Shown here: piece by piece, positions 51,615 to 61,063 of the stretch
Layout: each line of letters begins with the position of its first letter
Position numbering within the stretch: position 1 is the stretch's first letter
Assembly: GCF_004341235.1 (NCBI RefSeq)
Contig: NZ_SLUP01000006.1
Location: 62,001 to 126,000 of the forward strand
From: Mariniflexile fucanivorans
GTDB lineage: Bacteria > Bacteroidota > Bacteroidia > Flavobacteriales > Flavobacteriaceae
Length of the DNA stretch: 64,000 nt
Reading direction: 5' to 3'
Translations under genes and position numbers: made by a program
Notes under the pieces: generated by a model
The model's database searches: none
Told to the model about the DNA's origin: nothing
What the model saw: the letters and a program-made list of their open reading frames with translations, nothing else

Positions 51615-52184
51615 TTAGTTAACCTTTAACCAAGGTTTTCCAACTTTTAGTAGTTGTTTGCCAGACACATCATTAATAATAATAGCGGCCATCATATACC
51701 AAGCAGATAGGGCACATGCAATTAAAACATAAGCGGCAAAAGTAGTTGCTTCCGGAAAGCCAAAATGAGCTAAATCTAACAAAATAAAACCTATAGCTAA
51801 AGTGCTAAATGTAAAGGCCATAGCAGTATGAATAAATAAAGACCCAATCCAAAAAATAATAGTTAATAAAGTCCAAGCTATTAGATAATATCCAACATCG
51901 GTTTTTGAAGAAGTGTAAATTTCAAAATGGTTTAGTATCCAAATAATGCCTAATCCAATCCAAAAAGAGCCATAACTTGAAAAAGCAGCAAACCCAAAGT
52001 TGTTACCCGTTTTTTGTTCCATAAAGCCAGCAACTAATTGTGCTAATCCTCCAAAAACAAATCCCATGGCTACAACAGGTCCTAAACCGCACCATCCTAA
52101 ATTGTGAAATTGTAATAATAAGGTCGTTAATCCAAAACCTGCCAAACCTACAACCGCAGGGTTTCCTAATTTTATAGTATTCAT
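51615..52184 (-). CDS. Acetate uptake transporter (GPR1/FUN34/YaaH family, SatP-like)
   Basis: A 189-residue inner-membrane protein with six spans. The family signature NPAPLGL is found as KLGNPAVVGLAGFGLTTLLL at the start. Other conserved blocks are LGPVVAMGFVFGGLAQLVAG and FGFAAFSSYGSFWIGLGI. The family exchanges acetate or succinate with protons. It is a single gene; a TATTTTTG box at 52207-52214 on the minus strand may be its promoter, and a strong terminator follows. This suggests uptake of acetate as carbon source or overflow recovery. Confidence 0.93.
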   Translation of the reverse strand: MNTIKLGNPAVVGLAGFGLTTLLLQFHNLGWCGLGPVVAMGFVFGGLAQLVAGFMEQKTGNNFGFAAFSSYGSFWIGLGIIWILNHFEIYTSSKTDVGYYLIAWTLLTIIFWIGSLFIHTAMAFTFSTLAIGFILLDLAHFGFPEATTFAAYVLIACALSAWYMMAAIIINDVSGKQLLKVGKPWLKVN

Positions 52185-52469
52185 TTATATATTTTTTAAA
52201 ATCGAGCAAAAATACCAACTTAATCTTAATTCATATTATGATTTTTATCAGTTCATATTATAAATTTTCGTCAAAGCAATAACGTTGGTTTTTTTATTAT
52301 TGTTGCATAAAATTCAAAAATATAAAATAACTGCTTGCCTCTTGTAGAGTTCATTTGTATTTCATCGACATTTAGTCTTTTTAACGAAAATTTTTAGATT
52401 TCATAAGGTTTTTAATTTACTAATGAATCAAATTATCTAATTTTAAACTAATTAAAATCCCTCACGTTC

Positions 52470-53102
52470 ATGCAAAATCTAACAAAATTAAGCCTTGTTG
52501 TCGCTTATATAAGCACAATTTTTACATTAAATGCCCAAGAATACACCAGTACTTTAGAAAATGTATCTGTTAATCAAAAATCACATAATCCCATTTATGA
52601 TGTTTCTGAAGAGCAACTAAACAACACAGATACCATTCCAGATTTCGATATAAAACCCAATAAACTTAAAATTTCGGGTACCATTTATCAAAGTGATGGA
52701 AAAACACCAGCTAAAGATGTTGTTCTGTTCATATACCAACCAGATGAAAATGGCGATTATGAAATTAAGAAAGATGCTAACCGTAAACGTTACGTATACC
52801 ACCGCTCTTGGGTAAAAACAGATGCCGATGGGCATTATACCTTTTATACCTTTATGCCAGGAAAATATTTACGAAGTAAAGAACTAAAACAAATACACCG
52901 CGTTATTAAAGAACCAGGAAAAGCAGAATATGATATGGCCTCTTTTTTCTTTAACGACGATCCGCTAATACCAGAATTAACCCTAGCATGTCGTGCTAAA
53001 GCTGTTCCAAGTATGCTTAGACTTGAAAAAGAAGGGGACATGATTGTAGCAAAAAAAGATATTAAACTTAGATCTTCTAAATCAACGGCATACGAACAAT
53101 AA
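52470..53102 (+). CDS. Exported intradiol ring-cleavage dioxygenase-like protein
   Basis: A 210-residue protein with a signal peptide (about residues 1-23, ending LNAQE) and an intradiol dioxygenase beta-sandwich. Matching blocks are KISGTIYQSDGKTPAKDVVL, DGHYTFYTFMPGKY and SFFFNDDPLIPE. In the true enzymes iron is held by two Tyr and two His in PxHIH. Here the motif reads LKQIHRV, so the first His is replaced by Gln. The Tyr of the FMPGKY block is kept. It may bind iron poorly or use a different substrate, or be non-catalytic. The protein is exported, which is unusual for aromatic degradation. It ends with a strong terminator. Confidence 0.75.
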   Translation: MQNLTKLSLVVAYISTIFTLNAQEYTSTLENVSVNQKSHNPIYDVSEEQLNNTDTIPDFDIKPNKLKISGTIYQSDGKTPAKDVVLFIYQPDENGDYEIKKDANRKRYVYHRSWVKTDADGHYTFYTFMPGKYLRSKELKQIHRVIKEPGKAEYDMASFFFNDDPLIPELTLACRAKAVPSMLRLEKEGDMIVAKKDIKLRSSKSTAYEQ

Positions 53103-53195
53103 TGTTTTTATTCCTTGTTGCAAATAAATGTAGTGTATTGAAACTATTCAATACCAGTTTTTATGCAATGTAATACCATAAGTACTAAATATATA

Positions 53196-53246
53196 AATGA
53201 ATTACCTAACACCCGTGGGTCGATGGTAATTCATTTTTTTTTTTTT
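53196..53246 (+). terminator. Strong rho-independent terminator
   Basis: AATGAATTACC (53196-53206) and GGTAATTCATT (53225-53235) make a perfect 11-bp stem with an inner ACCC-GT-GGGT hairpin, then a run of 13 T (53234-53246). It sits between convergent genes and ends the dioxygenase-like message. Confidence 0.92.
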
Positions 53247-54623
53247 CTACCAACCATCAAGCACACATTGCATGGTATATGGGTTAGTTTCAAATAATGG
53301 TAGGTCTTGAAGCTCATCACCTAAATAATTACCGCTTGCAAAACCTGTCGCATTTTTAAAACGGTACGACCAGCAGTACCTTAAACTAGGATGCGCTTCG
53401 GAATAAGTAACCAAATTATCAACTAATGTGACATTTTCGAAATCGCTAAATGCCATAAAGTAACCTAAAAATTGGTTACGGCGTACATCGGCATCAGAGC
53501 TATCATACATATACATACCACAACTATTACATACATTTTCATGTACATAAGTAGCCCTGTTGTGTCCTTTATCACCACCGCTAGAGTATTGAATATAACC
53601 TAACCTGCCGTTTACTGAACCCGTAGTCATACTAATGGTGTTTCTTGCTATAATATTATGAGTTTTATGCCAACTTACTATAGGGCCATCTACATAGGTA
53701 CTGCCTTCACCTTGTTCCATAACATTGTCTAGAATATAGACGTTTTCACCTGTAGCATTCACGATATCTCCACCTGTATTATGATGAAAATAATTATTTT
53801 GAATCAAAATATCTTCATCTACGCGTCCTGGACCTTCAATATCAATTCCAAATTGTGGACTCGTCCCCTTTATATGATGAATTTCATTGTTTGTAATTTT
53901 AATACGAATACCACCTACAATAGAAATACCTTGGCGCCTGTTATTATAAATATTATTCTTGGTAAAGGTCACATCATTGGAATCTAAAACTAAAGAGCCA
54001 TCTCCTGTTACGCTTTGTATTTCCATGTTTTCAATCAAAATATTCTTATTTTCCCAAACACAAATACCATGACCTTCATCATGTGCTGTGGCACTATCAC
54101 TACTGCGTGGTGTATATACATGGGTATCTCTATCTCCTTTAATAATGCCATTTCTAACGGTAATATTGTCACCATTCAACCGGAGTACACAATAGTTCCA
54201 TTTATCATTGGTTTCAATTTCTAAAACGGCACCCGTACTGAAAATAAATTCGGTGTTGCTGTAAATTTCGATACCACCTTGGTAAATATCGTTTACATCT
54301 TCACCAACTAAATAATTTCCAACTGGCAAAATTACTTTAGCAAACCCTTCATTATGCGCCCAATCGATGGCGGCTTGTAAGTTAGCGGTGGTTTTAGTTG
54401 CATCGGTTCTGTTAATGGGAATATCCCATTGCACAACATCAATTTTATATTCTAAGGTGTTGGTAAGATTGGGTGATTGTACATCAAAGCTCATGGTAGG
54501 TAAGCCATTTGCGTCTAAATCTTCGGTTTGGGTACTAGAATCGATATTATCTAATTCTTCATTGTTGCAAGCGCTAAACGTAAAAAGTAGTAAAAAGAGT
54601 AGGGCGTAGGTATAGGTTTTCAT
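53247..54623 (-). CDS. Right-handed parallel beta-helix lipoprotein
   Basis: A 458-residue lipoprotein with the signal MKTYTYALLFLLLFTFSAC (lipobox Cys) and an acidic linker. A right-handed beta-helix follows: repeats such as NITVRNGIIKGDRD, KNILIENMEIQSV, NDVTFTKNNIYNNRRQGISI and KITNNEIHHIKG. The start resembles pectate-lyase-superfamily proteins (ATKTTANLQAAIDWAHNEGF). The fold is typical of polysaccharide lyases and hydrolases, but no catalytic set was identified, so it may also be a binding protein. A Cys pair is near the C-terminus (CNSCG). It is anchored in the outer membrane by lipid. Confidence 0.8.
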   Translation of the reverse strand: MKTYTYALLFLLLFTFSACNNEELDNIDSSTQTEDLDANGLPTMSFDVQSPNLTNTLEYKIDVVQWDIPINRTDATKTTANLQAAIDWAHNEGFAKVILPVGNYLVGEDVNDIYQGGIEIYSNTEFIFSTGAVLEIETNDKWNYCVLRLNGDNITVRNGIIKGDRDTHVYTPRSSDSATAHDEGHGICVWENKNILIENMEIQSVTGDGSLVLDSNDVTFTKNNIYNNRRQGISIVGGIRIKITNNEIHHIKGTSPQFGIDIEGPGRVDEDILIQNNYFHHNTGGDIVNATGENVYILDNVMEQGEGSTYVDGPIVSWHKTHNIIARNTISMTTGSVNGRLGYIQYSSGGDKGHNRATYVHENVCNSCGMYMYDSSDADVRRNQFLGYFMAFSDFENVTLVDNLVTYSEAHPSLRYCWSYRFKNATGFASGNYLGDELQDLPLFETNPYTMQCVLDGW

Positions 54624-55002
54624 GGGGTAATAAAAAATTAGGTTTAGTATAAATTTTGGGATTTATTAAACTCTTTTCTTTTTCTTCAAAAAAAGGTTCT
54701 ATTTGTTATACGAGTGAATAGGGTGTTACGGATATTACAAAAGTGTTTTTTTAAATGACTCCGTATTACTTTATAATTGTCTTCAGGTTTTACGCAAAAT
54801 GAAGTTGTAATTCAATACTATTCATACAGGTTAATTTTTTTTCTTTTCAGACTAAACTCTTCTTAAAATATACAAGATATTGCAAAAAATAAATTCTATG
54901 GAAATAATACATTTCTATATTTTAAGGTATTCCTTTAAATAGAAAATAAAGCTATTTAGAAGTTATAGCCTTATTATTTTATAAATTTTAAAAACAGATA
55001 TT
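54624..55002. other. Intergenic region between divergent genes, no firm element
   Basis: A 379-base AT-rich stretch between the beta-helix lipoprotein gene (minus) and the peroxiredoxin-like gene (plus). It must hold both promoters, but I could not find a good TTG/TAnnTTTG pair. I see no coding frame, hairpin or repeat of note in it. Confidence 0.4.
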
Positions 55003-55509
55003 ATGATTAAACCTAGAACCGAAACCCCAGATATTACAATCAATTTAGTAGATGATACCACATGGACGCTAAGTGAACAGAATCCTTCAAATTTTACATT
55101 GCTTGTGGTTTACAGAGGAAAACATTGTCCCGTTTGTAAAAAATATTTAGAAACTCTTCAAGAATATATACCAGATTTTGAAAACAGAGGCGTAAATGTT
55201 GTGGCTATTAGTGCCGATTTAGAAGAACGCGCCAAAGCAACTTATAAGGAATGGGATATTAAAAATGTGCCATTAGGTTATGAGTTTTCTATTGAAGAAG
55301 CGCGAGCTTGGGGCTTGTATATTTCAAAGGGAATAAAAGAAGAACCAGAAGAATTTATAGAACCTGCCATATTTATAATTCGTCCAGATAGAACGTTATA
55401 TGCATCTTGCATTCAAACCATGCCTTTTGCCAGACCAGAAATAGAAGCTTTAATAAAGTCCATCGATTTTGTTTTAGATAAGAAATACCCGGCTAGAGGA
55501 GAAGCTTAG
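55003..55509 (+). CDS. Peroxiredoxin-like (AhpC/TSA redoxin) protein
   Basis: A 168-residue thioredoxin-fold protein. The redox motif is LLVVYRGKHCPVCKKYLETL, a CxxC at about residues 45-48, where true peroxiredoxins usually have TxxC. The next blocks are VNVVAISADLEERAKATYKE and FIEPAIFIIRPDRTLYASCI, with further Cys. It lacks a signal peptide, so it is cytosolic. It could be an AhpC-like peroxidase or a thiol reductase; the CxxC favours the latter or the AhpE/Redoxin group. It is a single gene followed by a long inverted repeat. Confidence 0.85.
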   Translation: MIKPRTETPDITINLVDDTTWTLSEQNPSNFTLLVVYRGKHCPVCKKYLETLQEYIPDFENRGVNVVAISADLEERAKATYKEWDIKNVPLGYEFSIEEARAWGLYISKGIKEEPEEFIEPAIFIIRPDRTLYASCIQTMPFARPEIEALIKSIDFVLDKKYPARGEA

Positions 55510-55532
55510 TCTACATTAAAATATATAGGAGA

Positions 55533-55646
55533 CTCTTTGAAAAATCAAACCAAGTCATTTAAGAAACGTTATGAAGTAATCTTTTATTTTCAATAAGTTA
55601 AAGGTTACTTCATTTCTAATGAGGTAAAGCATACTTTTTCACAGAG
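55533..55646. repeat. Long nested inverted repeat after the peroxiredoxin-like gene
   Basis: Outer arms CTCTTTGAAAAA (55533-55544) and TTTTTCACAGAG (55635-55646) pair with one mismatch, and inner arms ATGAAGTAA (55571-55579) and TTACTTCAT (55605-55613) pair perfectly. The 114-base element lies between convergent genes. Structure like this is typical of a small mobile element or a two-way terminator. It is unlike the element at 25.8 and 48.1 kb. Confidence 0.55.
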
Positions 55647-55675
55647 CCATTTATATTAGTAGCAATTAAATAGCG

Positions 55676-57076
55676 TTATAAACTTTTACTAATGACTATA
55701 GATTTGATATTAACAAATTCCTTCATTCCGAAGCCGCCATGTTCTCTTCCATAACCAGAATCTTTAACGCCTCCAAAAGGCATATTTGGGTTTGCTAAAC
55801 CAAAACTGTTTATAAATACCATTCCTGTATCAAAATGATTTTGTGCTAACCTAACAGCACGTTTTTCATCTTTTGAAAAAATACCACCACCCAGTCCAAA
55901 TCTACTATCATTCGCAATACGCATGGCATCTTCTTCATCTTTGGCTTTAATTAGAGAAGCTACGGGACCAAATAATTCATCATCATAAGCGGGTTGCCCA
56001 GGCTCTACGTGTTCCAATACTGTTGCAGGATAAAAGTATCCATCGGTATCAGGAATTTTTCCACCACATAAAATTTTTGCACCTTGGGTTACACTTTTCG
56101 TCACTTGTTCGTGTAATTTCTCTCTTAAATCTTGGCGTGCCATAGGACCTAATTCACTAGTGTCATTTTTAGGATTTCCTAATTTTAAATCGGACATCGC
56201 TTTTACAAATGCCGTTTTAAAGGCATCATAAATAGTGTTTACCGCTATAAAACGTTTGGCTGCAATACAGGTTTCTCCATTATTATAAATACGCCCCATA
56301 ACCGACTGTTTTACGGCATTTTCAATATCGGCATCTTCTAAAATTAAATATGCATCATTACTTCCAAGTTCCATTACGGTTTTCTTTAATTCAGCACCCG
56401 CTTTTTCAGCAATAATTTTACCTGCACCTGGACTTCCTGTTAATGTGACCCCCCGGACTAATTTATTTTCAATAAGCGTATTCGATTGATCGTGGTCTAT
56501 AATTAAAACAGTAAATAGTCCATCTGGCAACCCAGCATCTTTAAATATAGACTCTAACATTTTAGCAGTTCCAGTTACATTGGAGGCATGTTTTAAAAGC
56601 ACGCTATTCCCCGCCATTAAATTGGTAATTGCGTATCTAATTACTTGATATGCAGGGTAATTCCAAGGCTGAATCCCATAAATAATGCCAATAGGGGCGT
56701 ATGTGATAATACCATTTCCACCATCTTCTAGTTTGCGTTCTTCATTTTTTAAAATTATGGGAGCTTCAGTAGCGCAATAATTGCATATAGCAGTGCAGGT
56801 ATCAACTTCTTGATGACTTTGTTTTAAAAGTTTACCCATTTCATCGGTCATCAAATTTGCCAAATCTTCTTTTCGATTTTGAAGTTCTTCTCCAATAGCC
56901 TTAACGATTTTTCCGCGGTATTCGTGGGATTGTAATCGCCAGTCTAAAAATGAATGGTGTGCATTTTTAACAATCTCTTCTATTTCCTTATTCGATATGT
57001 ATTCATAAGATGACAACTCCTTTCCAGTGGCTGGGTTTATAGTTTTAAATGTTTTATTGTTAGTGTGCGTTTCCAT
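55676..57076 (-). CDS. NAD(P)-dependent aldehyde dehydrogenase (succinate-semialdehyde dehydrogenase type)
   Basis: A 466-residue aldehyde dehydrogenase. The catalytic Cys is in GRIYNNGETCIAAKRF, the general base Glu in KKTVMELGSNDAYLILED, and the cofactor region in GVTLTGSPGAGKIIAEKAGA. The start FKTINPATGKELSSYEYISN and the C-terminal GGVKDSGYGREHGGFGMKEF are typical of succinate-semialdehyde dehydrogenases. A second, distinct aldehyde dehydrogenase starts beyond the window and ends at 63665. The gene is single, and the substrate is a guess from family likeness. Confidence 0.93.
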   Translation of the reverse strand: METHTNNKTFKTINPATGKELSSYEYISNKEIEEIVKNAHHSFLDWRLQSHEYRGKIVKAIGEELQNRKEDLANLMTDEMGKLLKQSHQEVDTCTAICNYCATEAPIILKNEERKLEDGGNGIITYAPIGIIYGIQPWNYPAYQVIRYAITNLMAGNSVLLKHASNVTGTAKMLESIFKDAGLPDGLFTVLIIDHDQSNTLIENKLVRGVTLTGSPGAGKIIAEKAGAELKKTVMELGSNDAYLILEDADIENAVKQSVMGRIYNNGETCIAAKRFIAVNTIYDAFKTAFVKAMSDLKLGNPKNDTSELGPMARQDLREKLHEQVTKSVTQGAKILCGGKIPDTDGYFYPATVLEHVEPGQPAYDDELFGPVASLIKAKDEEDAMRIANDSRFGLGGGIFSKDEKRAVRLAQNHFDTGMVFINSFGLANPNMPFGGVKDSGYGREHGGFGMKEFVNIKSIVISKSL

Positions 57077-57298
57077 AATTTTTTCTTTTTTCTTAAAGAT
57101 ATGGATACACAGCCTAGAAGTTTAGCTCATTAATAGGAGATATTGACTCTATCACAAAAAAACATTATTACGCTAGGTTATAATCGATTTATAAAATTTA
57201 TGTATATCTTAATTTAAATTATAAAAATTAAAACTTTAAAATGATAATTTATTACTTAGCTTGCATATTAAAACACTCATTGCTTGACTGATTTATAG

Positions 57299-58297
57299 AT
57301 GGATTCATTAACACAAATTGTTTTAGGAGCTGCTGTTGGAGAAGCAGTTCTTGGTAAAAAAGTAGGAAACAAGGCCATGTTATATGGCGCCATAGCAGGC
57401 ACGATTCCTGATTTGGATGTGTTGGCTTCACAGGTGACAGATACGGTTACGGCGTTGGAAGTTCATAGAGGTTTTACGCATTCCATCTTTTTTTCCATAG
57501 TTGCTGGACTCATTCTAGGTTGGTTAGTTTCTAAATATGAAACGTATAAAGATGTAAAAGGTTGGTCGTGGTTATTTTTCTGGTGTTTTGTAACGCATCC
57601 TATACTAGATGCGCATACTACTTGGGGGACTCAATTATTTTGGCCTTTTGATTATAGACTCGCTTTTAAAACTATTTTTGTAATAGACCCCTTGTACACC
57701 TTGCCTTTTTTGGTGTTTTTAATATTGGCACTATTACAGAAACGAGAAGCCCCAAAAAGAAAATTTTATAACAATATGGGGCTTATGGTAAGTTCTGTTT
57801 ATTTATTGCTAACCTTTTTATTGAAAGGGGTGGCATTTAAGGAGTTTAAATCAGCTTTAAAAAATCAACAGGTTGACTATGTTGATATTGAAACCAAACC
57901 AGCACCATTTAACACCATCTTATGGACAGCAAATGTAGATACGAAGGATGCATATTTAATTGGTGATTATTCGTTTTTTGATAAAAACCCCATTCATTTT
58001 GAAAGGTATCCTAAAAACCATGAGTTAATAGCACATTTAATTACTAATGAAAAAGTACAGCGCATGATTAATATATCAAAAGGCTGGTACACCATTACTA
58101 AAAAACGCGACACATTATTGTTTAATGATTTACGCTTTGGTTTATTAAGTATGAAACCAAATTCTCAAAATTTTATATTTCAATATGAAATTAAAACGAA
58201 TAATTTAGGTGAAGTATCTTTTATTGAAACAGAGAAAAACAGAGCCGATGCGAAACAACTTTTAAACGATTTATGGGTGCGTGTAAAAGGTAACTAA
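57299..58297 (+). CDS. Membrane-bound metal-dependent hydrolase (YdjM/DUF457 family)
   Basis: A 332-residue membrane protein. The N-terminal part (about residues 1-160) has the conserved pattern MDSLTQIVLGAAVGEAVLGK, GTIPDLDVLASQVTD, HRGFTHSIFFSIVAG and THPILDAHTTWGTQLFWPFD, with the His and Asp residues likely to bind metal. About four to five membrane spans follow, and a soluble C-terminal domain (about 200-332) of unknown role. The substrate is unknown. A promoter with a clear TAnnTTTG was not seen; it is a single gene. Confidence 0.88.
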   Translation: MDSLTQIVLGAAVGEAVLGKKVGNKAMLYGAIAGTIPDLDVLASQVTDTVTALEVHRGFTHSIFFSIVAGLILGWLVSKYETYKDVKGWSWLFFWCFVTHPILDAHTTWGTQLFWPFDYRLAFKTIFVIDPLYTLPFLVFLILALLQKREAPKRKFYNNMGLMVSSVYLLLTFLLKGVAFKEFKSALKNQQVDYVDIETKPAPFNTILWTANVDTKDAYLIGDYSFFDKNPIHFERYPKNHELIAHLITNEKVQRMINISKGWYTITKKRDTLLFNDLRFGLLSMKPNSQNFIFQYEIKTNNLGEVSFIETEKNRADAKQLLNDLWVRVKGN

Positions 58298-58540
58298 TGT
58301 ATCTATTTTGTTTAAATGAAAATATAACCTTTATATATTAAATAATAACAGGTGATTGATACCTACACACATATTTTGAACAGTTCAGTTTTCTAAACAA
58401 CTCAGTAAATATTAACATACTTTTAAGCCTAATAAATGTAAATTGTAAGGATTATGAACGACTGAAACCCACTAGAAATTATTAAAATTATTTAGTGATT
58501 TTATTTAAGTCACGAGTTTTATAATTATCATTATTTATTT

Positions 58541-59548
58541 ATGAAAACACCTCATACATTATACTCCATATTAGACCTAGCTTTAGTTTCTCAAGATAAT
58601 TCCCTTAAACAAACCTATAACGATGCACTTAAGTTGGCACAACATGTGGAAACCTTTGGTTACACACGGTATTGGTTGGCAGAACATCATAATGCACCCA
58701 ACATTGGTAGTAGCGCTACGTCAGTATTAATAGGTTATGTGGCAGAAGGAACAAAAACCCTCCGTATAGGTTCTGGGGGTATTATGCTCCCTAATCATTC
58801 TCCTTTAATTATTGCAGAACAATTTGGTACGTTAGCATCCCTATATCCAGGGCGTATTGATTTAGGCTTAGGGAGAGCTCCTGGAACAGATAGAGAAACT
58901 GCAGAAGCCATTCGCTCTGATTTTATGCATGCGGCACATCGATTTCCTGATGAATTGGAAAAGATAGAAACTTATTTCTCTTTAGAGAATTCAGCATCTA
59001 AAGTGCGCGCTACTGTTGCAGAAGGGGTAGAGGTGCCAATTTATATTTTAGGATCTAGTACTGATAGTGCCCATTTAGCGGCTAAAAAAGGTTTGCCATA
59101 TGCATTTGCTAGTCATTTTGCAACCACACATTTATGGGATGCCTTGGACATTTATCGTAAAGAATTTAAGCCTTCTCCACATTTGGAGAAACCTTATATC
59201 ATGGCTGGTGTGAATGTCATTATCGCCGATACCGAGGAAGAGGCTCAACGCTTATACACCTCGCTAATCCGTATGATTATAGGCATCTTTACAGGTAAAC
59301 GTGATTATGTACAACCGCCAACTGCCATGACTCAAGAGTTAAGTGAAACCATAAAACATCCACAAATACAACAGATGCTTAAATATACCTTTGTGGGTAG
59401 TAAAGCCACTGTTAAAGAACAAGTAAAAGCATTTTTAGAACAAACAAAAGCAGATGAACTTATTGCGGTAACTAATATCTATGATGTGAAAGATAGAATA
59501 CGATCTTATGAATTGTTTGCAGAAATTATGAAGGAATTGAATGAATAA
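58541..59548 (+). CDS. LLM-class flavin-dependent oxidoreductase
   Basis: A 335-residue luciferase-like TIM-barrel monooxygenase. Markers are GYTRYWLAEHHNAPNIGSSA (the flavin region), IGSGGIMLPNHSPLIIAEQF and YPGRIDLGLGRAPGTDRETA, all typical of the LLM family. The C-terminal end VKEQVKAFLEQTKADELIAV is also usual. The family oxidises many substrates with FMN and oxygen. No pathway context is visible. It is a single gene. Confidence 0.92.
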   Translation: MKTPHTLYSILDLALVSQDNSLKQTYNDALKLAQHVETFGYTRYWLAEHHNAPNIGSSATSVLIGYVAEGTKTLRIGSGGIMLPNHSPLIIAEQFGTLASLYPGRIDLGLGRAPGTDRETAEAIRSDFMHAAHRFPDELEKIETYFSLENSASKVRATVAEGVEVPIYILGSSTDSAHLAAKKGLPYAFASHFATTHLWDALDIYRKEFKPSPHLEKPYIMAGVNVIIADTEEEAQRLYTSLIRMIIGIFTGKRDYVQPPTAMTQELSETIKHPQIQQMLKYTFVGSKATVKEQVKAFLEQTKADELIAVTNIYDVKDRIRSYELFAEIMKELNE

Positions 59549-59667
59549 TCTTAAATGAAATGACTATGAATGCTGGTTGTATTTCGTTTCATAAATCGTT
59601 TTAAAATCAAAATTTTCGACTCTTCTAAATTGCTTTGTTTGATTAATAAACATAATAAGAAACCCAA

Positions 59668-59702
59668 TTGGTGGTATTCCGCATAAAGTGTGGTTATCTT
59701 TG
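59668..59702 (+). promoter_or_regulatory. Promoter of the tandem helicase operon
   Basis: TTG (59668-59670), a 24-base spacer (long) and TATCTTTG (59695-59702). The start would fall near 59709, so translation begins at the ATG at 59718 and not at the earlier in-frame GTG at 59688, which lies upstream of the box. Confidence 0.6.
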
Positions 59703-59717
59703 CTCAAAAATTATGCT

Positions 59718-61058
59718 ATGTTAAAACCGTTTTCAGATTTAGGTATCAATAACCCCTTGCAACAAAGTTTAAAGGCTTTACATATTACAGAACCTACTGC
59801 TATACAAGTAAAAACCATTCCTGTTGTACTAAATCAAAAAGAAGATGTGGTTGTTTTAGCAAAAACGGGAACTGGGAAAACAGCGGCTTTCGGTTTACCC
59901 TTATTACAATTAATCGATATTGAAAATAATGAGGTTCAAACACTAATTTTAGCACCCACTCGAGAATTAGGCCAACAGATTTATAACAATTTAGTGTCTT
60001 TTTCTACTAACACTCCAGAAATAACGATAGCCTCTATATGTGGTGGTACCTCAATAAAACCTCAAATAGCAGGTTTAAAAGACGCTACACATATTGTGGT
60101 GGCAACACCAGGGCGTTTGGTCGATTTAATAAAACGCGATGCCATAAGCCTCAAAAACTTAAAGTATTTGGTTTTAGATGAAGCCGATGAAATGGTGAGT
60201 GCTTTAAAAGAAGATTTGGATCTTATTATTAAAGACGTTCCAAAAACAAGAAGAACCTTATTATTTACAGCCACCATGCCAGGGGCTATCAAGCAATTGG
60301 TTCAAAATTACATGTCTAAAAAAGTCGTACAGATTGAAGCAGACATGGAAACGGTTGGCCACCAAGGCATAGACCACCAATATGTGGTAGTAGAACCGAT
60401 TGAAAAACTTGAGGTTTTACTTCATTTTTTAAATTCGAAAGAAGGCGAACATGGTATTATATTTTGTAAAACAAAGGCGGCCGTTAATAAATTGGCTAAA
60501 AACTTAGCGATCAATAAGTTTTCATCGGGTGCGTTACATGGTAGCTTAACCCAAGGCATCCGCGACCGTATCATGGGACAATTTAGAGAAGGTTTTATCG
60601 ATATTTTGGTGGCGACCGATTTAGCTGCCCGTGGAATTGATGTTAAAGATGTATCCTACGTTATTAATTACCACTTACCAGATACTTATGATGCTTATGT
60701 GCATAGAAGCGGACGTACCGCCAGAGCAGGAGCGAAGGGACTTTCTCTAACTATTTTACAACAAGAAGAGGTTGTAGATATTTCAGATTTTGAAAAAGAA
60801 CTAGGCATTACATTTAAACCCTTTAAAAAAGCCGATGCCCAAAGCATTGAAGAAAATAATGGTTTATTGTGGGCTAAAAAAATATTTAAGACCAAACCGA
60901 ATCGTGAGGTTTCTGAAGATTTTAAAGCAAAAATAAAAACTATTTTTCATCATTTAACGAAAGAAGAGTTGGTCGATAAAATCCTAGCCAATTACTTAGC
61001 GCAAACAGGTGCAGAAACCTTAAAACCAGAGATAACTAAAAAAGGGAAAAGACATTAA
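59718..61058 (+). CDS. DEAD-box ATP-dependent RNA helicase
   Basis: A 446-residue RNA helicase. Motifs: I in VLAKTGTGKTAAFGLPLL, Ia in APTREL, Ib in ATPGRLVDLI, II in LVLDEADEMVSALK, III in LFTATMPGAI, V in ILVATDLAARGIDVKD, and VI in HRSGRTARAGAKG. After the core comes a C-terminal tail of about 100 residues with charged patches (KKADAQSIEENNGLLWAKKI) that may bind RNA. It is 5 bases upstream of another DEAD-box helicase gene; the pair is co-transcribed. A second helicase/cold-shock pair exists at 39.3 kb. Confidence 0.95.
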   Translation: MLKPFSDLGINNPLQQSLKALHITEPTAIQVKTIPVVLNQKEDVVVLAKTGTGKTAAFGLPLLQLIDIENNEVQTLILAPTRELGQQIYNNLVSFSTNTPEITIASICGGTSIKPQIAGLKDATHIVVATPGRLVDLIKRDAISLKNLKYLVLDEADEMVSALKEDLDLIIKDVPKTRRTLLFTATMPGAIKQLVQNYMSKKVVQIEADMETVGHQGIDHQYVVVEPIEKLEVLLHFLNSKEGEHGIIFCKTKAAVNKLAKNLAINKFSSGALHGSLTQGIRDRIMGQFREGFIDILVATDLAARGIDVKDVSYVINYHLPDTYDAYVHRSGRTARAGAKGLSLTILQQEEVVDISDFEKELGITFKPFKKADAQSIEENNGLLWAKKIFKTKPNREVSEDFKAKIKTIFHHLTKEELVDKILANYLAQTGAETLKPEITKKGKRH

Positions 61059-61063
61059 ACATT

